DNA from: Asterionellopsis glacialis
Taxonomy: Eukaryota; Bacillariophyta; Plagiogrammaphyceae; Rhaphoneidales; Asterionellopsidaceae
Direction of reading: 5' to 3'
DNA length: 10,650 bases
NCBI GenBank assembly: GCA_014885115.2
Contig: WKLE02001358.1
Span: forward strand, 1 to 10,650
A program made the translations under genes and the position numbers. Shown piece by piece: positions 1 to 8,533 of this stretch. The notes under the pieces were generated by a model. The model saw only the letters and a program-made list of their open reading frames with translations, made no database searches and was not told where the DNA came from. Position 1 is the stretch's first letter, and every line of letters starts with the position of its first letter.

Positions 1-32
1 ATTTCTACTTACATAAAGATATCGTAGGCTTG

Positions 33-112
33 GTACTTCCAAACCTATTTGCCACGAAAGGTACACATGTACTTGTAGCGAGTGCAGTACCTGGTACCAG
101 GTACCCTTGTAC
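33..112. repeat. GTAC-rich stretch with an 18-bp perfect palindrome
   Basis: Seven GTAC tetramers fall within 80 bp (33, 61, 69, 87, 94, 101 and 109). Positions 87-104 read GTACCTGGTACCAGGTAC, which equals its own reverse complement. A related stretch (CACGTACCTGGCACCAGG, from 3337) lies in the second GTAC cluster, and a partial TACCAGGT sits at the right edge of the window. This is therefore a dispersed motif and not a one-off. It lies directly upstream of the broken transposase, and may mark the point where the element was truncated or be a small repeat of its own. Function is unknown. Confidence 0.6.
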
Positions 113-145
113 ACATTCTCCACAACCAAACGTTACCTGTATTGA

Positions 146-737
146 GATTTGTGTAAAGTAGAGGAGGATTGTTCATGCGATTCAAAGTTCATGTTAGAGT
201 GGATGCCAAAAGTTGGACAAGCTATGAGAGACACTTACCACTGGATCCCTAATTCTGAAAAGTTGTACTTAGTGATGGACAAAGCAGGTGGACATGGGAC
301 AAACAATGCGAAAGATGACTATGTGGAGGCACTTCAAGAATACAATGTGGACATTATATGGCAAGTTCCAAGGCCGCCTGAGACAAATATGTTGGACTTG
401 GGTGTCTGGATGTCCATCCAGGCAGCAGTGACAAGGGTGCATCATTGATGCCTTAGCAACTAGCATCGAAGATGCATGGACTGGTTATTTATCAGAAAAG
501 GCATTTAAAAATGTTCATCATAGATTTAAGATTGTGTTACAGTCGATTGTAAAGGATGAGGGTGGGAACAAATTAGTTGAGGCACACAGGGGGAAGATTT
601 TCCAAGATGCAACAATAATGGATCTCACATCTATAGATGATGAAGATGACATCAAATTACCAACAAACATTCCTGATGATAATCAGGTTATGCAAGTTGT
701 TGATCTTGTAGATGACGATTCTGATATAGAAATGTAG
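146..737 (+). pseudogene. Tc1/mariner-superfamily transposase, 5'-truncated and frameshifted
   Basis: This is the C-terminal part of a cut-and-paste DDE/D transposase. The first frame (146-448) carries LVMDKAGGHG, matching the second catalytic Asp motif, then WQVPRPPETNMLDLGVWMSIQ-type sequence (quoted in part), matching the third motif of plant-type mariner elements (xNxLDLGFF). The two aspartates have 38 residues between them, close to the DD39D spacing known from plant mariner-like transposases. That frame ends at TGA 446-448. Homologous sequence resumes one base over from position 441 and runs through AFKNVHHRF and a GGNK motif to TAG at 735-737, so a single-base shift near 430-441 breaks the gene. 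The first catalytic Asp and the DNA-binding region are missing: a stop at 143-145 precedes the frame, and the DNA upstream is unrelated GTAC-rich sequence. The tail is very acidic. The family call is firm; the exact clade is less so. Confidence 0.8.
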
Positions 738-1803
738 ATTAATTTTTAATTGCATCTAGTGTTATTCTTGTTACAAATGTCTTCGTTTGCTTAGTTTTTG
801 AGTAATTTAATTTAAATTGTGAGAGTTCTTTGGGTTCCTTTGGTACATGTTTGTGTAGAATCCTACAGAGGTTCATAAGTAAAGTAACATTACTTAGGCA
901 GGCATACCCAATAATGACCAAGCCTACTACTTGAACAAGAAATGGACGTATGTACATTTATACAACTTTTCTGTTACTTTGAAAGTGATTTGACACAAAA
1001 GGTACAGAAAAATCTGCCCCTCTAGACTAGTTAGCAGATAACCAGTAGCTATGCATGTCAACTTGTGTGTTGCCAAACGCGACAAGATTTACAAATCTTG
1101 CAGCAGCAGCAAACCTTGACTGATCATTTAAATTCAAAGCAAGAGAACAACTTTGACATACAAGGTATTAACTGCAAGAAAACAAAAACCCAGCATCCCC
1201 CCTTAATTCACATTTTACATGCCCACTCGCCTGTGCAAATCTGCTGGTTGTGTGGCCATACAAGTTGTAGACTTGTAGCCCAAAAAACCTAAATAGTAGT
1301 GCTCTTTTTTGGACCAAACAGTGAAAGTTAACATAGTACAATACTCAAAAGTGGAGCTTCACATTATAGTGAACAAGTAGCTAGCACTAGGCTCAAAAGT
1401 GAACTACCAAAGCAGATCTGTAACATGTAGTTTGTTTTATTAAGTCAAAAAACTAAAATGTAGCAACCACAAACTTGTGCACTACTCATAGTTATTCATA
1501 TAAAACTACATGGAGAGAGTGTACCAACAAAGCTGGCACTACTTTTCAGTAGGTACTGGCAGACTAGGAGTCTACCTTTTGGGTGAAATGAGATTCCGCC
1601 TACCAAGAGATCTGTATCATGAGCGTATGTAACAATTGGGTTTGATCCAGTAATAAATGACATTTTGATGTGGAAATCTCTTAAATAAAGCATCGTTTGT
1701 AATAATATACAAAGCTCTATGAGAATTGCCTGAAACACACTCATCTTCTCTAGAGGTCAAGCTTTATCATATCAATCTTCCATGCAAATTATATAATGAC
1801 AAC
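738..1803. other. intergenic, no supportable gene
   Basis: I see no convincing coding sequence here. Short open frames on both strands (for example about 1065-1292 plus and 1496-1744 minus) show no domain, no clear codon bias and no splice context. A short direct repeat, CTCAAAAGTG, occurs at 1344-1353 and 1392-1401. This may be decayed mobile-element or spacer DNA. Confidence 0.5.
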
Positions 1804-2106
1804 TTCTAGTAAAAAAGTGTGCTATTGGGATTTTGTTGTTGCTGCAACAAAGCATGACAAAAATGATGATAAAATGATGATCGCCACATCATGATTGGGA
1901 TGTCACATTTGTTTATGAATACCCAGTTGATTGCAAGCTACCATATTATCACTAATCCTATAGAATATGTGGTAGCTTGCGATCAACGGGGTATCCATAA
2001 ATAATGTGACATCCCAATCATGATGTGCTGATCATCATTTTGTCATTGTTTTGTTGTGCTTTGTCACAGTACAACAAAATTCCAACATCACAATTTTTTA
2101 CTAGAA
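1804..2106. mobile_element. long foldback element, MITE-like, ~145-bp inverted arms
   Basis: The left arm (1804 to about 1947) and right arm (about 1965 to 2106) are imperfect reverse complements over nearly their whole length, separated by roughly 16 bases. By eye identity is about 80-85% with a few small indels. A perfect 25-bp core pairs 1885-1909 with 2003-2027, and GCAAGCTACC near 1933 pairs with GGTAGCTTGC at 1971-1980. The outer ends are TTCTAGTAAAAAA and its complement TTTTTTACTAGAA (one mismatch base is possible just inside). If the element proper is 1809-2101 (GTAAAAAA...TTTTTTAC) it is flanked by TA on both sides, as expected for a Tc1/mariner-mobilised MITE. It contains no coding sequence. 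RNA read through it would form a hairpin of about 140 bp. Confidence 0.8.
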
Positions 2107-2320
2107 AACTAAAAAAGAAGTAAATTTTTGACCATTTACCTTCTTTATCCCTTTCTGTTTTACAGTGTTTGCACTCACAAGGCATGTCCAACACTTTTAC
2201 TGGAAATTTATGTCATTTTTGTTCCCATTTTTATTGTACAGATGGGAACATACCTCATGTAACTTTGTTGTTCCCTTAATTGGTTCTTTGCTTACTGTGT
2301 CTTCAACCTTTGTTCAATAG
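2107..2320. other. intergenic with a small hairpin at 2221-2249
   Basis: No gene is visible. GTTCCCAT at 2221-2228 pairs perfectly with ATGGGAAC at 2242-2249 across a 13-base loop that includes a TTGTACAG sequence resembling a splice acceptor. The hairpin might be chance in AT-rich DNA. Confidence 0.35.
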
Positions 2321-2551
2321 GGACATTTATACGGATGATGAAGGTTTCCTTCACCACACCCCAACCAAGCACAAGAAGGAAGAAAACAAGACCCCAGACA
2401 ATGACAAGAACACTCAGCAGAAGGAACAGAAGAAAAAGAGGAGTTATCGCAGGATCAAAAGAAGGAAGTCCAAAACAAAGAAAAGAAGACAGAGGAAACA
2501 GTGATCATGCATGTTCACAACTTCGATGAGGATGACGACAGTCACCATGAT
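2320..2551 (+). pseudogene. possible eroded coding patch, unrecognised, Lys/Glu-rich
   Basis: After a CAATAG that could be a splice acceptor (about 2315-2320), one frame reads DIYTDDEGFLHHTPTKHKKE and then a Lys/Arg-rich run to a stop at 2502-2504. A different frame opens after a TGA near 2402 and gives a Glu/Lys-rich stretch followed by VIMHVHNFDEDDDSHHDW and a TAA at about 2551. Joining the two would require a frameshift in the A/G-rich middle. The acidic tail and hydrophilic composition look protein-like, but the low-complexity A/G-rich DNA alone could produce this. No family is recognised, so this is tentative. Confidence 0.2.
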
Positions 2552-3100
2552 TGGTAACATCCATGTCTGTCAAACCACTACCATCACCTCTTTTTTTTGA
2601 AGAAGAAGTTGATACAGTCTATGTTTTCATTAGGAGGGTTGCATTCCATGATGCATTAATAATACCCCCAACAGAGCCATTGCTAGCATTTCTCATGTCA
2701 TACACGTTGATGACTTCCAAAATTTGTAAAACTGCCCTGTACCTGGAACTTCTTAGTTTATCACAATTCCTTTTCAAAGCATGTAGATTGTTGTTCAATG
2801 GTATGGATGTCACCATTTTTGGTGTATTGTAATTACTTTTTAGGGGCAGAAAATAACAAGTAACTTGTAGTTTATTTAATTCTAACAAGTATAATATTAT
2901 GTCCTTATTCGTGGATGATGCCTTAAAAGATAACAGGAGTTATCCATATTAAGTATTCCTGGTACACACAAAAATAGTCCTCTAGCTAGTCCTATCAATA
3001 CCTCCAATTTTTTTTTACACTCTAAAATTCTAGGAGTGTCTGAGGACAATGCACATGCAGGTATCACGTGAAAAAGCTTGTATTACCAGGAATGTGCGAT
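2552..3100. other. intergenic, no supportable gene
   Basis: Overlapping open frames exist on both strands at about 2551-2888 but show no recognisable domain and begin at non-ATG codons. ATTCCTGGTA (2955-2964) and TACCAGGAAT (3084-3093) form a 10-bp inverted pair spanning 139 bp, which could be the ends of a tiny element or simply members of the dispersed ACCAGG/GTAC motif. A CACGTG box sits at 3065-3070. Confidence 0.4.
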
Positions 3101-3112
3101 ATGTAGGTCCAA

Positions 3113-3399
3113 GTACCATGTACCCGGTAATGTACGGGTACTTTGTTGACAGTATGATGCGATATTATTATATATCATATAACAATATTATTTTATAATA
3201 AGATGGTAATTGGTGAATACTAGTCGACTCCAGTTCATCTAATAGATATGACTTCCGGTAGTAGCTACAGTATATTGGACAAAGAGATAAATTCTACTAA
3301 ATACCAGGAACAGTACTTCGGTGGTCTGCACTCTGCACGTACCTGGCACCAGGGAGACATGGTTATCAGGTACTGGTACAAGTACTTACCAGCAGGTAC
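3113..3399. repeat. second GTAC-rich motif cluster
   Basis: Ten GTAC tetramers occur in 287 bp (3113, 3120, 3132, 3138, 3313, 3339, 3370, 3376, 3382 and 3396), where about one is expected by chance. Several sit in ACCAGG or CCTGG contexts like those of the palindrome at 87-104. Between the two halves lies an AT-rich block (about 3155-3205). The cluster lies 300-600 bp upstream of the cyclase start and may be repeat DNA or part of a distal regulatory region. The function is unknown. Confidence 0.5.
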
Positions 3400-3472
3400 A
3401 TAAGGAGATTTCCTTTTACTAGTCAGTAGGACTTGTTCTAGTCTATTGTTTGCTGATAATAAATACCGGCTG

Positions 3473-3490
3473 TAATAATTATAATTATTA
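3473..3490. repeat. 18-bp perfect AT palindrome
   Basis: TAATAATTATAATTATTA equals its own reverse complement. It lies about 150 bp upstream of the predicted cyclase TATA element. It may be a cruciform-prone or nucleosome-free promoter element, or chance in AT-rich DNA. Confidence 0.4.
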
Positions 3491-3499
3491 TAACATTAT

Positions 3500-3717
3500 T
3501 GTAGCTACTGACGCATAGAAAGGTGACGAGAATAACCAGTAAGCATACTACCAGCTAACGAGAATAAGCACTGCCCAAGAAAAAATTTTCCTTCCCGATT
3601 GGGTCGCTCATGTGAACAATATAAGGCAGAGCAGAGAGTCATAAGACAAAATATTGAATGTCAGTGAAGATCCAGAAGCGGTACTTGTAGCGGCCTTCCT
3701 TGGGAGCGCGATGCACA
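3500..3717 (+). promoter_or_regulatory. likely promoter and 5' leader of the cyclase gene
   Basis: TATAAGG at 3620-3626 is a reasonable TATA element, placing transcription start near 3650 and giving a leader of about 70 bases. Upstream are TGACGC (3509-3514) and TGACGA (3524-3529), which resemble the TGACGT/TGACGC cores of the CO2/cAMP-responsive elements described for diatom carbonic anhydrase promoters. The leader contains a short uORF at 3658-3690 (10 codons plus TAG), in frame with the main start but closed before it. A second upstream ATG at 3711 is out of frame; its uORF runs to TGA 3783-3785 and overlaps the main start. These elements are sequence matches only; none is tested. Confidence 0.4.
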
Positions 3718-6700
3718 ATGGTACGACGTGCAAGTGCATATTCCCATTCTTCGGACGACCATTCCGATATTGTGGAGGATTTTGAAGATTTGCACGATGA
3801 GGACAACCAGCAAAGGGCAGCGGAGTCTCGTGTCAAAGCCATCCGTTCGTCTTTAGAACGACTTGGCTGTCACGTGCCCATTTGTGTCGCGCGCACACTG
3901 GAAGACAATGCTTTGATAGTTCAGCATGCAGAGAAAGATGACGAAAGTGGATCCAATCCTCCACAAAATTCAAGTCATAAGCGCTTGAGTTGGAGTGCCA
4001 AACCAACAGATAGTCACAGTGGCGTTTTTCTAGATTCTGGAAGTCAACATAGTTCATCTACTAAGGAATCAGCAACTTTAAGAGGAGGTAGAAGTCGAAC
4101 CTCTATACCGCAATTCTCATCGCACTCTTCTGGACGCTCATTAACTGAGCTGTTCAAACCAAACACCCCGGGGCAGTTTCCTATGCCCCTGCCTAATGAA
4201 GATGTATATTATGAGACAGCCTTATTGCTAGTCGACATTAGCGGTTTTACAAGACTTTCTACTTTATTGAATGTGGAATCGCTTTCAAAAGCAATCAATA
4301 CTTACTTTGATCTTTTAATAAAGCAAGTTGAAGCACATGGTGGAGATGTCTTAAAATTTGCTGGCGATGCCTTTTTTGCTGAGTGGAGAGAAGAGTCTGA
4401 TTTGGATTTGGAAGAAGCTGTCCTGCAAGCAGCCTTGTGCGGTGCTTCAATTGTTCAACGATACTCAAAATATCATGTTCCACAATTAAGTGATATAGCA
4501 GATAGTTTTGAAAGCCATGAGAATGCCCTCTTAGATGTTCATTGTGGAATTGGGGTAGGGCAAATGGCATGTCTACATGTCGGAAATCACACATCAAGGC
4601 GTGAATTTTTATTTGTAGGAGAACCCATTGAACAAGTTTCGGCTGCAGAGGCATTTACAAAACATGGACAATTAGGTGCCAGTCCAGAAGCTATGGAATT
4701 ATTGGAAAATACTTGCGACATTGAATTACCTGAAGAGCATCAAGAAGGAAGTCCTGTTGTGATTGCCTGGGAGGGAGAACGATATTTTGAACCAGGGGAT
4801 CCTTCTCTCGTCGAAGATCTTGAACAATTTCGACAGGAACCACCCTCATATCTATCAATGGTACTTCCCCTGAACATTATGGAACCTTTGAAACATCAAA
4901 TGGCGTTGTATGTTCACCCCGCAACAAGGTTTAATCACAGTCGAAATGTGATCGCGGATGCAGAAATTCGATCTGTGTACACTGTATTTGTCAAGCCGAA
5001 TATAAAACCGTATATAAAAGGGAATCCTAAAGATGATACACGTCTATTTGCTCTTTTAAATGATATTATGGGAGTGACAAGTCGAATCTTAGACAGATTC
5101 AAGGGTCATCTTCGCCAATTTATTGTGGACGACAAAGGTGTTGTACTCATTGCTACATGGGGTCAGCGAGGAGCAACATTTCCTAACATGGTGACAGAAA
5201 AGGGTCTACCAGCCACAATTGCAATACACGATACCCTGAAAATTGAGTTGGACGTTGACAGTCTTGTTGGTGCGACGTTTGGGAAGGCATATTGCGGTGT
5301 TGTAGGAGGAACGCTTCGGCACGAATTCGCTGTTTTAGGGCCATCTGTCAATCTAGCTGCAAGACTGATGAGTTCATCAAACAACCCAGGAATTTTAGTG
5401 GACAATGCTGTGCGTCTTATGGCTTCTAAAAGATTTGACTTTTTTGCTCATCGCCCTGTCAAAGCCAAAGGGTACTTGGATGTGGTACCCATTTTTGAAC
5501 CAATGTCTGCCATCGAGCGGCAATGGAACAAAATAGGCAACTTTGTTGGTAGAGAAAAAGAGTTAAAGAAATTGGTAAATGTCGGAAGGACACAACTCGT
5601 AGACAAAAGTGGTGATATTAAGGCACGCTTAGTCTTGATTCAAGCACATTCAGGACTAGGAAAATCATCCCTGGCAATGCAGGCAATAGATATGATTCGA
5701 AGAATGGGTGGGAAATTTAACAAAAATATAAAAATTACAAAAAATGTGTGCAAAGATGGGGAACAGCAAGTTCCTTTTTGCGTCTTTCGTCAAATACTGC
5801 ATGACTTGTTGATGGAACAAATTGAAACGGATTCTGATTACAACGATAAGAAAGATTGGGACTCAATAGACGATAATGGCTCCGATAGTTCTCTGTCTAT
5901 GGATGAGGCTTTAGTGCAAGAAACTGTCAATTTTAATGAAAAACGGCTTTTCGATCGCCTCCGTATTCTATGCAAAGAATTGGATTACAATGAAGACTTT
6001 GCAGATTTGATTGGTGAAAACATGCTCGGATTAACGCCTGTTAACGATGCTGCAAAACAACAGCTGCCGCCGAATGAGCTAATTGATTTTGTCGCGGACG
6101 CATTTTTGAAGTATACTGGTGAAAGCGATTTGGTTGTGTCAGCTTTGGATGATGTTCAATGGATGGATTCCTTGTCATGGAAGGTAGTTCAGCGAATGAT
6201 TGAGCGCGGGAAGCGATTGTTTATTATTTGTATTTCTCGACCAATTGACACCAGCAATGTTTCTATTGACCAACAATTCTTGAAAGAGATCCGCGAAGAA
6301 TCAAAAAAGAAGGATGAAAAATGTGCGGTCTTCACTGAGATTAAGTTAGAAGCTTTTACAAAGAGCGACGTGCGGAAGTTATTGTCAATGGCATTTGGTT
6401 GCGAAGGAAGTTATTTAGACGATGAAGTGTGCGACTACCTCTACGAACAATCTGGAGGAATGCCCTATTTTTGCCATGAGATTGTCGGTAATATGATTCG
6501 CAAAGACCTTCTCGAATGGCAAAAAGACGGGCTCGTCAGGTGGCGTTCCGGTATAACCGATTGTGTAAGTATCTGATCGGCGTCATTATTTTCATTGCAT
6601 GGAGATGTATTTGATTGGTTGCTAACACTGCAATACGAATTTTTCTACCCCAAAGCAAAAAGCTTTGCATTCGAATATGAATGATTTGCTTCTTAATCGC

Positions 6701-8521
6701 CTTGACGATTTTAAGTCCGATGGGCGCACATTATTGCAGGTTTGTGCCGTTCTTGGTTTTGAGTTTTCTCTGACAGAACTACTTAAGGTCCAATCTCGGG
6801 GGAGAAGAAGAATTAAACAAAAGCAGGTAGAAAAGGTTGAAGGAGTTCTGGCGAAGGCGGACAAAGAGGGAATTCTTGTGGAAATTTTTCAAGGAGGTGC
6901 CAACAAAACTCTTTCTGAATCAGATGGTGAAGGTGATGAAGATGGTGACGACCATGCTAATGAAACAGGCGATTTCGCCGAAAAGTCTTACATGTTTCGT
7001 CATGCCATTTGGAGAAACTGTCTACTTGGCACTATGCTGGAGGAAAGAAAGCGCGAGTTGCATAAAACAATTGCAACTAAACTTGGGGGTACCGATATTC
7101 AAGAGGTAGCGGAGCCAAGGTTTGCTATGAAATTATTTGGTCATTGGAGAGATAGTGGCGACTTAGGGAAAGCAACCGAACTTGCACTGAACATAGGGAA
7201 ATATCTCGATGGTTTGCTTCTTCTACGCGAATCTATTAACTTCTGCACCAGTGCAATTCAAGTTTGGAAAGACTTCCGTTCTGGCACTGGAGATGATGGT
7301 GAAAGTGTGGCAGGTAAGTTTCTTGGATGCATACAGTTGTCATGTACGATAGCATCAAAAACACTACTAACTGTTGCACGACAACTGTGTTTTGTCTTGT
7401 TGTGCTATCCAGGAATAAGTATTAAAACATTGGACAATGTCACACCGCATCAGATAAGTTATCTGGCACGACTATATATTTCGGTAGCCAAAAATTATTC
7501 CAATATCAGGGACGCTGTTAATTCCAATATATTCTATGAAAGTATTGACTTGATTTTATCAACACCATCTGTTGTCACGAAGGTAGAAGATCGCTCTGTC
7601 TTTTTTGTGCTTTACTCAGGGCGATTTTCCCTCCTCTACATAGGCGCTATTCCTGATGATGGACTAATTCTTCAGATGGAAATTGCTAATAAATTTGTAA
7701 ATCAAGCTCAAATTCATGGCGACCCTATCCACATCTGTAGGGCTTTGTCTATGAAAAGTTTGACTTTGAGCCGACAGGGTAAATTCGAGGAAGCCATTGA
7801 TGCCCAAAAGCAGCTCGAAGAAATTTACCATGCTGAGAAACTATGTGCTGATATCTGTCGAGAGTACTCATGTGATCATACAGCCCAGAACTATGGGTAT
7901 TCGGTGTTATGGTATGAAGTCCTTGGCCGTTCAGAAGAGGCAATGCTCCAAATAGACTTCATCCTTGAAGAGCTCATGCCCCAGATGCCTGCAAAAAATA
8001 TGCATAATTCTATTATGATTTTATATCCAGTTATTTTTGTATTGAAGGAGAAAGGAATGACAAGAAAAGCGGAACATGTGTTTTTGAAGCACATTTACGA
8101 GTGCTTTTACGAATTCTACGGCAAAGATGCAACGACGTACTTTCTTTTCATCTACGAACCACTACGGGTATTATTCCAACTTGTGAGGAATGTAGAGGAA
8201 GGTAGTTGCGAGGATGGCGATGAGCTGCGTAAGCTTGAGGATTGGGTGTTATCTTCAGACATTGGTACATACACCGAAATGCAATGGGGGCCGATGTGTG
8301 CCATGGGAAGGGATCCGTACTGTATTATAGCTGAAATTTGTTTATTATTGGTTACGTTGAGATGCAATGGACGGAGTGATGTCGAACGACGACAGCAATT
8401 GCTTGAAAAAGGACTAGAACAGGCACAGAAATCGACAGAGTGTACGCAGGGAAATCCCGGTTTTGAATACGCGCGTAAACACCAAAGCGAAAAAATCGTC
8501 GCACAATTTTCCAACTTGTGA
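3718..8521 (+). CDS. soluble adenylyl cyclase-like protein (tandem class III cyclase domains, STAND NTPase, TPR-like tail), three exons
   Basis: Exons are 3718-6564, 6656-7313 and 7413-8521, encoding 1537 residues, near the 1610 of human ADCY10. The start is the ATG at 3718, with A at -3 and G at +4; residues 1-160 are Ser-rich and disordered. Cyclase domain 1 (about 168-345) has VDISGF (metal Asp173) and LKFAGDA (Lys213, metal Asp217). Domain 2 (about 418-598) has DDKG (Lys473, adenine recognition), CGVVGGTLRHEF and VNLAARL (Asn545, Arg549, transition-state pair). This gives one composite catalytic site. The NTPase follows: FVGREKEL 609-616, Walker A AHSGLGKS 643-650, Walker B ending DDVQWMD 811-817, then YMFRHAIW near 1061 and a helical repeat region. 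Acidic inserts lie near 702-740 and 1037-1057. No membrane segment is seen, so it is probably cytosolic or nuclear. It makes cAMP from ATP; bicarbonate/Ca2+ control is known for the family and inferred here. Ala538 replaces the usual Thr/Asp base-recognition residue. Confidence 0.9.
6565..6655 (+). other. intron 1 of the cyclase gene (91 bp, phase 0)
   Basis: The donor is GTAAGT at 6565-6570. A branch-like GCTAAC lies at 6621-6626, followed by a pyrimidine-leaning stretch, and the acceptor is AAAG ending at 6655. Splicing joins TGT to CAA in frame and links the NTPase to its conserved continuation (KALHSNMNDLLLNRL). The next AG (6661-6662) would put the downstream sequence out of frame. Unspliced RNA would stop at TGA 6574-6576. 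Confidence 0.9.
7314..7412 (+). other. intron 2 of the cyclase gene (99 bp, phase 1, stop-free)
   Basis: The donor is G|GTAAGT (7314-7319), the perfect branch site TACTAAC is at 7365-7371, and the acceptor TATCCAG ends at 7412. The length is exactly 33 codons and the frame through it has no stop, so an ORF-only prediction would read straight across it. The intervening translation (Cys/Leu-rich) does not fit its hydrophilic neighbours. The splice signals are strong enough to call it an intron. Confidence 0.85.
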
Positions 8522-8533
8522 AGGCAATTAAAT

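Noticed and set aside
69..80. Shared 12-mer GTACTTGTAGCG at 69-80 and 3681-3692
   Set aside because: A few 12-mer coincidences are expected in 10 kb, and the flanking bases do not match.
1496..1744. Minus-strand open frame of 82 codons with smooth sequence
   Set aside because: No recognised domain, no splice or promoter context, and it sits in AT-rich spacer; not enough to call a gene.
2619..2888. Minus-strand open frame of 89 codons overlapping a plus-strand frame
   Set aside because: Begins at a non-ATG codon, no family match, and the two strands are equally open, as expected by chance.
3700..3717. TTG at 3700 as the cyclase start
   Set aside because: A eukaryotic gene with an in-frame ATG at 3718 in good context makes a TTG start unnecessary.
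3639..3842. Minus-strand frame across the cyclase start with a basic, aromatic segment
   Set aside because: It is antisense to the coding start of a well-supported gene and matches nothing I recognise.
6574..6576. Cyclase as two separate genes, the first ending at TGA 6576 and the second starting near 6665
   Set aside because: GTAAGT donor, branch site and acceptor join the parts in phase 0, and the domain order continues across the join as in sAC proteins.
6661..6662. Alternative AG acceptor for intron 1
   Set aside because: Exon starting at 6663 would be out of frame with the conserved downstream sequence.
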